This document shows, piece by piece, positions 46,901-58,900 of a stretch of DNA of 64,000 bases. The notes beneath the pieces were generated by a model. That model ran no database searches. It was not told the origin of the DNA and saw nothing but the letters and a program-made list of their open reading frames with translations. The position numbers and the translations under genes were made by a program. Numbering within the stretch: the stretch's first letter is position 1; each line of letters opens with the position of its first letter. This DNA is from Incurvaria masculella (Eukaryota > Arthropoda > Insecta > Lepidoptera > Incurvariidae), in assembly GCA_946894095.1 (NCBI GenBank), contig OX335665.1:5590001-5654000 (forward strand), read 5' to 3'.

Positions 46901-49900
46901 TTAAGGTCGGCCCGTAAGCATCAGAAAATTTCACCTCCCAAACAAACGTAGTTTACTAATAAATTGAAAACCACTGTTCCAACATACTTGATATTTGGTA
47001 TTGTAATCAGGCAACAAATATCTGTGTCTACATGTTTTTGATTTTTCGGTAAATGTATCCTGGGTGTATCTATAGAGAAAACTAAATTTGTATGAAGATT
47101 TTCCTTTTGCTTTCATTTGGATCGGTATGGATTTTTCAAAAAACCAAATATGTCCAGACACAGATATTTGTTGACAGATATTAGATATTAAAGATCAATT
47201 TAATTGGAACAGGCGCTTTCAAATTATTAGTTAACTACGTTTGTATGGGCAGCATGGCTTAAGGAAAACTAAGGAAAGTAAAGGAAACTATCTTAAAGAA
47301 ACTATGAATAGTGAATGGGGGGATGGGGTAAACTGTTATAAATGTAATCTAAAACATGTGAAAAATTATGTTTCAATGTTTTGGACATGGAGGACAAATA
47401 AGCGATAAAAGGAATGACAAAGATAATTTACAAAGAGGAGCTAGCATTCCCAACCGACTGAGGAGAACTTTCGATGATCGTTACAGGCCATGTTCTCCAA
47501 AAAGGTAAAATTCGTAGCAATTTTACTATGGATCTTTATTGTAGTAATTATGTAAAAGCTTCATAGCTTTTGATTGAGATATTATAGCTTTTATTTTATC
47601 TATCTTAAAACAATTACTATTAACTCTATGCTTTAAACTTATAATTTAAAAGTGCTTAGAAATAGGCAAAACTACACAGAAAGCAGGAAGAAAAACCCAC
47701 TATTGAGTATGTACTGATTTAATAGACCATTTCTCCATGGCATCATGTGCTTTTGACCAACAGGCTACAAAGTCTAGAGAAATACATAATTTTAAAATAA
47801 TCTTGGACCTAAATCGGGTATTCTCCGTTCCGTTTCATGAAGGAGTTCTCCAAGGGTGAACTCTTGGCCCAATTCTATACACAATACCACTTACTTGAGA
47901 GCATTGCTAAGTCATAATAGTAATTAACTAGAAGGAGAACGAATGGTTTACCTTGAGCAAATAGGTGAGATCCAGCTGTGTAAAAGGCACATACTGTTCA
48001 CTGAGCTGAATGAAGCGAAGGTGTAGATCGAAGAAAAGGCCTTTGCTGACTCCCTCCTATTCAAATAAGGATAATTTTCATTAACATCGTCGAATTCGTA
48101 ACTGTAATAACCAACATTATGTTTAGCGTAATAATTGTATCATGTTTCAACCATTACTATTGAAACAGTTGTCATCGGAGCGGTTGCAGAGGTCGTCAAC
48201 ATGGAGACAACCTAAGATTTTTTCGTAAGGTATGTTCCTCATGAAACATTGTTAGGATATCATTAGACAACCATTTCACCGTTTTACTTCATTGTATCTA
48301 TCCAACATCAGTTATTCAATAACTGTGTCTAGAAAAGTTTGTTTTAAGAAAAACTCAATCGCAAGACAAATGAGAGCAAAAATAAAAAATATTTATTTAT
48401 GTCATCAAACACTTTATATATAGATATATATCGAACAGAAAAATATTTCTAATGAATTAATCTGGCCAATTATAATATTTTCCATTTAGGTGCCATGTGA
48501 CTGTATGAGTGTTTTGTTTACTTGTGTCTTAATGGTAAAATTATTAAGTTGAAATATCATAGTAGATTTGGTCATTATCAACTCTGTTATTACAGTAATT
48601 AAACAATAAAAAATACAACGTTAAAATAAACAAAGGATGCTGATGTGAGGTACCTTTCCGAAGGTGCTGGTTCGAGGTATCTCCGGTCGAATGCAAGAAC
48701 GACCCTGAGTCTGTGCCGGCTCCCGGAGCCAGTCATCGAAGAACCTGCCACAAATACCCACGATGAGATTACTGAAAAGATATAGCATTGTAACGACCAC
48801 CTGCTGTTACAACAATTTACCGATAGATAGCGTTCATAATGACAGGTTCATGTTTCGTGCTTCCACCGCCGACCGACATTCAATAGATGGCGCCACGAGT
48901 TTTTCCAGATCGCGATAACATTTTTATCGCTGCTGGTGCATAAAAGCGGATTGACTGCATCAATTAACCTTTCTACAATGTTCGAGGACATTCTCATAGA
49001 TGGTTACTGTCTCACTATTCTTTTGAAAAGTGGTAGGCTACTGTACCGGGCTACCGGTTTGGGATTTGCATGAGGTGATAGCAGTGTTTACTTCCAATCA
49101 GAATCACCACTATGTAGCTATACAGCTTGAGTAAGGTCAATATTTTCTCATTTTCAAATTCTGACTACAATGCTTCAATGCAGATGTCGCTGTTTTAGCA
49201 TCAAATTAACGCGTCCCTTAACGCTCATCTCATACAAACTTGAAAAGAAGCTCATTCGCACATTTATTGCCATAGATCTAAACTAAACTATAGTTACCTA
49301 TTCTAAGTTATCAGGTCTGAAAGATTGAATTTTTGTGCGCTTCATGCAATAACTTTGGACCTAGATTACTCAACAATAAAATAAAAACATCGAAAAAACA
49401 TCAAGCATAGCTTGTTCCAAATCAATTGTTGATTCAAAATCAATTTGGTTTATGTTTGACTCTTGTTTAGAAGTAGTTTTGTAATTAATTTATTGCAAAT
49501 CAAACCAGTTCAAAACGCATTGTCTGCTACGTGGACACGTTGCGTCCTCCTCGTCATGTAGCCTGTCTTATTCCTTACACCCGAGACTATGCCAGGGGGG
49601 AATAGCACGATTCTGTGCCGCGCCCGCCGGTTTCACACTCACGCGCTCGGCCACTTCACGCTCAGTTCGCGCCACACGCGCGCCGGCAGCAGCCAGCCGA
49701 GGCCCGGGAAGAAGTCGGTCCGGTGCAGCAGCTCCGGCCTCGACGGATCTATGAGGCCCTTTTTGCCGTTGTCGTTCCACGCCGATATGCACCTGGGAGC
49801 GTTGGGATGGTTTTTGTTATTTAGTAATGACAATGACTGTCAGCCTCAGTGGCCCAGTGGCGCGACACTTCGGCGATCGCTCTCCGAAGTTAAGCAACGC

Positions 49901-52900
49901 TGGGTCCGGTCAGGTCTTGGATGGGTGACCATTCGACCGTTGAGAGAGGCTGGCCGTGGTTCGGATTCCACGTTAAGCTTTAGGTCCCCTTCCTTACTTA
50001 CTAGGTGGTAGGGTTTATCCCGCCCGGGTTGGTACCATCGCATTGGATGAACGATGGTCGAAGCGGCAATGAAAATTGTCCGTGTTTTCCATCCAGTTCA
50101 ATGTAGCCGTGCAATATAAGGAAGGTCCTGGCATGGCACCTAGTTCCCATGTGGTGTGTTGGGCTAATACCATGACAGAACGTGTGGTATTAGCCATCCA
50201 TGTCCAGTCACATAAAAAAAAAAAAAATTATTTATATTTTGAGACTGTTCACATTGTAGGTTGCTGCTTCATCGTAGTTCTTAAGTTCTTTGACTCAGAC
50301 CGTTCTACCAAAAATGTGAGTTTGACAGTAGCATTTAGGTATTTATAAGTGTATTATATCATTAATATGGACAAAAAAGACGAAAAAATATCATAACTTA
50401 TAGACCATTGAAGTTTCTTTGCGTGTTCTTCTTCACTGAGTTGATTGTATCCGCGGATCATGCTATGTTTATCCATATTGAGCCTTACATCCATGATATA
50501 AGGCTCTAAAAATGGTCTAAAATGTTTAAAGGCTATAAATGTTTAAATAGATATAAGTCAAGTTATACAAAGAAACAAAACATACGTTTTCTTTCATTTC
50601 AAGTGAGTTCGGTAGTGGTCCCAGATATTTTCAAATCCCGCAAGGGGTCCATGACTCCAAAAAGGTTAAGAAACCCTGGTTTAGGGTCAATAATGTGTTT
50701 GGTGGACGCTGGTACATACCATAAACTCGGATCCATCTGCAGCAGGGGGTAAGTGCCGAGGAAGTACTCGAAGAAGTCCTCAGATATGTCCAAGTCATCT
50801 GGAAAGAAAATTCAAATTGTATATAAAGCTAATGGAGAGTGCAAAGTTGCAATCCAACTTGCAAATGCTAAAATGCACCTGTCAATTGGCAGTGTTTATA
50901 ACGACAGAATAGATCAGAGTTCATGACTATGTCCAGTCGCAACAGTCTCTTCCTGTCATATAGTTTGCCGTATAACATTTCTTCACAGGATTTGCTCCTT
51001 ATAAGCGACACTATAAACTGGTGCAATAATACAATATGCTTTATTTTTCTCAAAATCAAAGAGATTGATTCTTGGGTAGGAAAACGATCTTTCCAGAAAT
51101 CTAGTAATGCATTTTTAGTTTTCATCGGCCTCATGACTTCTTTGGGTGTTTTTTGCAATTTTTTATAGTTTCGGAATTAACCCTGTATAATAGACAGAAT
51201 TCCCCAGAGTCTCTTACTATGTCTTTACAGCCTTCCTACTGAGGGCAGTATAATATCCCGACAGTCTATTCCCCTGACTATAACAGAAATAATTCCCCAG
51301 AGTATGTGTCCATAAAATTGACGTATATGGCCCTAGTTCAGCTGCACCACCGTGATGCCCGAGTCGGCCGTCACGTAGCTCATGTACATGAGATGACGGA
51401 AGTCAGTGCATGTGAGTACCTTCGACGATAATGACGCTCTCGTATCGCAGCTCGTCGAGCACGTGGGTCAGCGCGAACTTGTAGTGGCGCGCGATCTTGT
51501 AGTAGCCCTGGAACTTCATCTTGTTGAGCGGCAACAAGATGGGAGCCTGGAGCGGCTGCCGGACCGCCACGATACACGAGCCGGGCGTCACGTAGCTCAT
51601 ATACCTGAGATGACGGAAGTCAGTGCAAGTCAGTACCTTTGACGATAATGACGCTCTCGTATCGCAGCTAGTCGAGCACGTGGGTCAGCGCGAACTTGTA
51701 GTGGCGCGCGATCTTGTAGTAGCCCTGGAACTTCATCTTGTTGCGCAGCAGCGAGATGGGAGCCTGGAGCGGCTGCCAGACCGCCACGATACCCGAGCCG
51801 GGCGTCACGTAGCTCATATACCTGAGATGACGGAAGTCAGTGCAAGTGAGTACCTTCGACGATAATGACGCTCTCGTATCGCAGCTCGTCGAGCACGTGG
51901 GTCAGCGCGAACTTGTAGTGGCGCGCGATCTTGTAGTAGCCCTGGAACTTCATCTTGTTGCGCGGCAGCGAGATGGGAGAATGGAGCAGCTGCCAGACCG
52001 CCACGATACCCGAGCCGGGCGTCACGTAGCTCATATACCTGAGATGACGGAAGTCAGTGCAAGTGAGTACCTTCGACGATAATGACGCTCTCGTATCGCA
52101 GCTCGTCGAGCACGTGGGTCAGCGCGAACTTGTAGTGGCGCGCGATCTTGTAGTAGCCCTGGAACTTCATCTTGTTGCGCGGCAGCGAGATGGGAGAATG
52201 GAGCAGCTGCCAGACCGCCACGATACCCGAGCCGGGCGTCACGTAGCTCATATACCTGAGATGACGGAAGTCAGTGCAAGTGAGTACCTTCGACGATAAT
52301 GACGCTCTCGTATCGCAGCTCGTCGAGCACGTGGGTCAGCGCGAACTTGTAGTGGCGCGCGATCTTGTAGTAGCCCTGGAACTTCATCTTGTTGCGCGGC
52401 AGCGAGATGGGCGCCTGGTCCGGCTGCCGGACCACCGTGATGCCCGAATCGGGCGTCACGTAGCTCACGATTACGTCGTATGTCTTCCGGTCGTCGCAGT
52501 CCTGGGAAGGGTTGATCATTTTTAATTTGATCTCGTTTCAAGTGAACCTCAAAAAAAAAAAATTCTGTGTTGACATTAAACTTTTGAGAACAAATCGTTT
52601 CTCAAACGAATTTGTTCTGTGTGCCTTTCCTCATACCTATAACTTAGGAGGTTTTAAAATTGATTGAACATGCTCGATAGTTTTCCAAAAGTCCGCACGT
52701 CTGATACTTTAAAAAATTAATTATTCACGAATTGTACTTTTTTTTCTAAATAAACGACACTTTAACTGGTTTTGCAGGATAATTTCAGTACGCACAAAGA
52801 GGCTACTCTAACCTAACCTAACCTAACCTGGCTGACTATGATGGGGAAGGTGTCCACGTCGGGACGGTACTGGACCAACTTGTCGAGACAGCGGCGCACC

Positions 52901-55900
52901 GTCACGCGGTCGCATGCCATCACCAACACCGGAAGAACCGTAGGACCGGACACTGAAAGGAAAAGAGAAGTCATTTATAGTGGGCAAGAAACAAAGAAGA
53001 AATGTGTTAAACTAAGCTTTTAATGGCTACACCGATAATTTAAGGGCCCGTTGACATTGGAGCAGGGTTTCAAACGAACACCTGAACCTCGATTGAAACC
53101 CTGCTTTGAAACCAAACTTTGATTTCTGGACCCGGTGTGATGCTCGTAAATGGGTGCTTTTGTGCCGAAAAATCGATCTAGCTACACTGAGAAAAAAGGA
53201 GGCTGACAAAGTGACAAAAATCACGTTGTCAGAAAAAAATTGTTGAAGCATCAAAATAAGTTGTTACTATAACGAATCGAGCTTATTTCTCAGGACAGCT
53301 TTTATTTTGTCAATTGCTTTTTGTCATTGAAACAAAGTCGTATTTGTTACTGTAACAACTTTGGTCACTGTTTGTTAGTGTAACAAAGTGGAAGTTGCGA
53401 GCGCAACAATGTCTAGTATGTTTTGCTAGAATTACTTTGTTAGATTGTATATATGGTCGACAAAATAAAGGTTGTCGTTGCAACCAATTCACTATGACGG
53501 CTCTCCAGGGTTAAAGTTTCTTTGTTGGGCCAACAATAATTTTTTCTCAGTGTAGGTGTGTGGGAAAACGCGTTTTTCCGAGTATTATATTTATATTTGT
53601 ATTTTAAAATTATCACTAACAAGAGATTGTGCACTCCAGCCTAAATGAAATATATGCATGGAATGAATGAAGCAAGAAAATTTGTCTTCTTTGAAATCGC
53701 ATATAAACTTGCAGTTTTTCGTCAAGTTTGTTCCAATATATTGATACGGAACTAACGGCCGAGACTGTAGATTTTTGACCCATCACATTGATTTCAGCTG
53801 AGCGTGATAAGTGGGAGCAAAAACATCTGCGTCAAACCACACACGCGTCAACGGTACGTTCTACAAATTAGATAGTCTCTCCAGGTACGCCCCTTTTTAA
53901 TCAGAAATATTTGATTGCTTCGCATACATGATTTAAGTGAAATGGGTCTGCAGATCCTATATTACGGAGTCAAGATCGATAGTACTGCATTCTTATACTT
54001 GTACTGCAAAATCATATCTTAATATATCCCGTAATCTATGTTCCCCATACAAACGTAGTTTACAAATATAATTTGAAAATCACTGTTCCAATTGAATTGA
54101 TATTCGATATCTAATAGGCAATAAATATCTTAAATATCCTAAATATCTTTTTTTTTTAATCCAAACCGAATCAAATGAAAGCAAAAATAAAATCATGGAA
54201 ATAAAAAATTTAAGGGAATGGAAGAGCAGATCTCATGTTCAGTATTGAATATATGTTTCAGTATCTACATGTTTTTAAGTGCATAACTTTGGTTACTGAC
54301 ATTTTCCCATGTATTGAAAACAAATGCATCATAGTGCGCTTTGATAAAAACTCAATGAAAAATATATTACATATGTATATAATCTTACAGAGTTACCAAA
54401 CTAGACTTCAAACAAAAAACCGGCCAAGTACGAATCGGGCTCGCACACTAAGGGTTCCGTACCATCGAACAAGATTTAACACAAAAAAATCACGTTTTTT
54501 GTATGGGGACCCCCTTTAATTCTTATTATTCTTAAATGTTACCTATTTGTTGTTATAGCGGCAAAAATAATACACACTCTGTGAAAATTTCAGCTGCCTA
54601 CCTATTACGGTTCATGAGATACAGCCCTGTGACAGACGGACGGACAGCGGAGGCTTAGTAATAGGGTTCCGTTTACACCCATTGGGTACGGAACCCTAAA
54701 AAAAACCGGCCAAGTGCGAGTCGGACTCGCACACGAAGGGTTCCGTACCATCGTAGAAAAAAAAAAATCACGTTATTTGTATGGGAGCCCCCTTTAATTT
54801 TAATTATTTTTTAATCTTACCTATTTGTTGTTATAGCGGCAAAATAAATACACACTCTGTGAAAATTTCAGCTGTCTACCTGTTACGGTTACTGAGATAC
54901 AGCCCTGTGACAGACGGACAGACGGACGGACGGACGGACGGACAGCGGAGGCTTAGTAATAGGGTTCCGTTTTCACCCTTTGGGTACGGAACCCTAAAAA
55001 GGATGCAACCTTTTTTGCACAGAAAACTAAAAGGATTATACCGGCAAAATTAATGTGGTCGATGCACGGAGGTGAAGAATGTGTTGAGAAATAACTTCCA
55101 TACAACGAGTGCGCTAAAAATTACGCCACGCAACTTACAATATTATATCGCCGTACACATGTGGCGTGCATGCATAGGGTTGCTAAACTAAAGTGGCAGT
55201 GGGCAGGTCATGTATGTCGCAGAGATGACCACATATGGAGCACTGAAGTCTTGATGTGGAGTCCCTACACAGGGAAAAGAAGCGTCGGCAAACCACCAGC
55301 ACGTTGGTCAGACGATATACGTCAGACAGCAGGTGACAACTGGCGAAGAAAAACAGGAGACCGAACAACTTGGCGAAGTCTGGGGGAGGCCTACGTCCAG
55401 CAGTGGACAACAAAAGGCTGAAGAAGAAGAAGTAGACATGTGTAACGTAGTGATAATAATGGAGAAAAATCCAATTTTTAACCGACTTCAAAAAAGGAGG
55501 AGGTTATCAATTCGTCGGAATCTTTTTTTTTTATGTATGTTCACCGATTACTCGAAGACCCCTGGACCGATTTGGAAAATTCTTTTTTTGTTCGAAAGGG
55601 TATACTTTCTAGTTGGTCCCATTTTTTTTTTATCAAAATCGGTTCAGTAGTTATATATATATTATATATATATTATAACAAACATCGAATTTCTTAACCC
55701 CGCGAACCCAGAAATGTGATTTTTTAGTTACAGTAGCTTTCTTTTCGGGTGAGATTGCTCAGTATGAGAGGTTTTTTCTTACTTTAACTGTTGGGGGTAT
55801 TCAAGGGGGGTAAAAGAGGGCAAATTGTACACATTTTTATCTCTAGAGCCGCTGAACCCAGAAATGTATGTCACAATAGTGGTGTCACACTTTTTTAGTT

Positions 55901-58900
55901 GCATCCATTCTCCTGTAATTTCTTTACCTCCATGGGTCGATGCAGGCTAAACTCTCATATGGAGTAGTAGAGTAATCTTGAAACATGCAACCATTCACAT
56001 GCTAACCGGCAACCTAAATATGGCACCAGAAATTAAAAAATGTTGCGCAAATATAGCGAAGAAGTCAACGCCTTTTGCGGTCATTGGCATCTGTTTCACT
56101 GCATACACGTGTGAAATGCGAGAAGTTGTGCACATATTAAATAATGTTCTATCACAAGGGGAAAGAACTAAAATTCAGGAAAAACCTTTTAAATTGGTTA
56201 GCAGGAAAATGTTTCTATAATTTAAATAAAAGAATTATTTCCTTGGATAAGTTATATTAATTACCCAGTAAAAATAAATAGGTTATAAGGGGATTATCTG
56301 TAAAACAACATTATTTTCAGTTGTTTGATTGTTCATATGTATCGCGGTCAAATGCAAATTGTGGAAGACACAGTTATGGCCATGATCGAATTTTGAGAGC
56401 ATTGCTTCTTAGTATCATGTACAACCCATAATTAAGACAAATCAATTATTTCATTTTAAGCCAAGTTGCTCTCTGGGCTCTTTGGCAAATGCAGGAAAAA
56501 TCGCCAATGCATTAGAAAAATATTGGAAAGAGATTTAGGGGTAGAAACATTTTTTTTTCTTAAGATAACAGCCCTTTGTTGATTATCTGACATTTGCATA
56601 ATGATTTGTTGCGAATTAATTTACTTTACTTCATAATTTTGTGGGAGATGGGGGAAAAACACAAACAATTTATATGCATTGTGTGTTATTGGCTAACCCC
56701 AGTGACCGACGTTTCGAACTGTCCCGTGCAGTTCATTTACAAGGCGAGTGCGCTCAGGAAAATAACTGTGGTAAGCCAATATCAGACAATAGTTTTTTAC
56801 ACCCACATAACACTCAAATCAATTTATAGCTTTTGCAGGAAAACTGTAAAATCCGTAAACTTGAAGATTCTTAAAATTTTAAGAAATTTGAAGTTGACTC
56901 TCAGTACATTTTTTTTTTCATCCTTACCATCTCTAAAGTTAAGCTTTCAGTTTTTATTAGGTCGCCAGGACAATTTGTTGGATTCAGTCCATATTGTTAA
57001 AGCTTGTTGAAGCATACAAAACAAAATTTGCTTTTTTCAAGCTTTCTAGGAAACTTTTAAGTTTACGGATTTTACATACATTTTTACATTACTTTCCTGC
57101 GACATAATGGCTTAAGGTGGCCCAACCCGCTCATCTCCCCATACAAAAGGGGAAAGAAGATCACGCCTAAATTTCTTGTCAGAGATCCAAAATTTTGCTC
57201 AAAATAGCTTTATTTGATTGAAGTAGATGTCTGATGACCATTGGCATTGTAAAATTGTGTTTGGTTTCCAAGTTATAACGTCCGAAAGTTCGGATTTTTC
57301 AAGCGTTTTATACAATAACTTTGGAGGTGGATTACGCAATGATAAAGTAAGAACATCTTAAAAAGATTAGTCATCAGACATAGCTTATTTAATCAAGATT
57401 TATAATCTATTTGGTTTTTGTTAGATTTTTGACTACAGCGGTCGTGGTTTACTTTTAGCTATAAGTCGCTTTGTAATTAAAATTTTCGTAAATTTTACCA
57501 ATTCATACACTATGCACATTGTCTTTTTTGTGGACATGTTGCATCTTCCTCATCACGGAACCTGTCTTATTCTTTGAAACAGAGAAGGTCCCAGAGCGCA
57601 ACAGCACGGTTTTGTACCGTGCCCGCGACTGAGTTAGTCCCGCCGGGTTGGGCCACCTTAACCCAATCACCTAGTAGTTACGAAAAGAGACCTACATGGA
57701 TAACTAGTTGTTTAGATTTTTTTTTATCATCTACAACAAAGATAACAACAGTGATTAGGTGCTAGATATTTAGAGATAATATTTACACCGCACTATATAT
57801 TCTAAGCCGATGCTGTTGGTATTTTAAGAATTTCTACTTGATTACTTAATCTCGGGTTCGCTATATCTTTATTACATATATGTTGATTGTTACTTTGTTC
57901 AACCTATATGAGTACTCGGAGTTTGCACCTAAAAAGGCATTGTGGAATTTCAAATTTATGTAAATACGTGAAACCCATACTAGTTTTACAGCTTATTATG
58001 TGGTTTTACTTCTTCAACTTGTCAAATTCAAACTCGGCCTACCGATTTGTATGAAAACAGTCGGTCAGCGTAAACCTCAGCCTCAGTGGCCCAGTGGCGC
58101 GACACTTCGGCGATCGCTCTCCGAAGTTAAGCAACGCTGGGTTGGGTCGGGTCTTGGATGGGTGACCATTCGACCGTTGAGAGAGGCTGGCCGTGGTTCG
58201 GATTCCACGTTAAACTGTAGGGTAAGAGTTGGAAGCGTATTCAGCTTCCAACTATTACCCTATCAATCAGTCAGTCAGCGTGTTTGCGTCCACTGCAAGA
58301 CATACGCCTCTCCAATTTCCTCCAGTCCTCCCGGCGGGCCTTCAGCGGTACGGAACCACTGCTTTCCGCAGACGCACTTGATGTCGTCGTCCCACCTGGC
58401 GGGTGGTCTTCCCACACTCCGTTGTCCTGTCCACGGCCGCCAGTGTAGGACGCGGTTACTCCAACGGTCGTCATCTCTTCGGCTGACGTGGCCAGCCCAC
58501 TGCGACTTGAGCTTAGCCACCCGGTGTCCAATATCGACTACTCTGGTACGTCGGCGGATTGCCTCGTTACGCACCATATCCCGTAGCGATATTCCCATCA
58601 TGGCTCGCTCCATTGCTCGCTGGGCGACTTTCAACTTATGACCAACGACGACCGTCAGAGTCCACGTTTCGCAACCGTACGTCATTACCGGGGGGACGCA
58701 CTGGTCATATATTTTAGGTCTTTAAATTTTGCGGAAGGTCAGACTTCAGAGCGTATTTAAGCTTTCCGAAGCAGCCTCAGTGGCCCAGTGGCGCGACACT
58801 TCGGCGATCGCTCTCCGAAGTTAAGCAACGCTGGGTTGGGTCGGGTCTTGGATGGGTGACCATTCGACCGGTGAGAGAGGCTGGCCGTGGTTCGGATTCC

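Noticed and set aside
51417..52284. Mutually exclusive alternative exons of Mgat1-A
   Set aside because: The only visible acceptors place the copies out of frame with exons 3 and 5 or lead straight to TGA, and one copy has an internal stop.
55978..56220. 80-codon ORF in Mgat1-A intron 2
   Set aside because: No family recognised and no start context or partner exons; it follows a dispersed repeat and may be chance.
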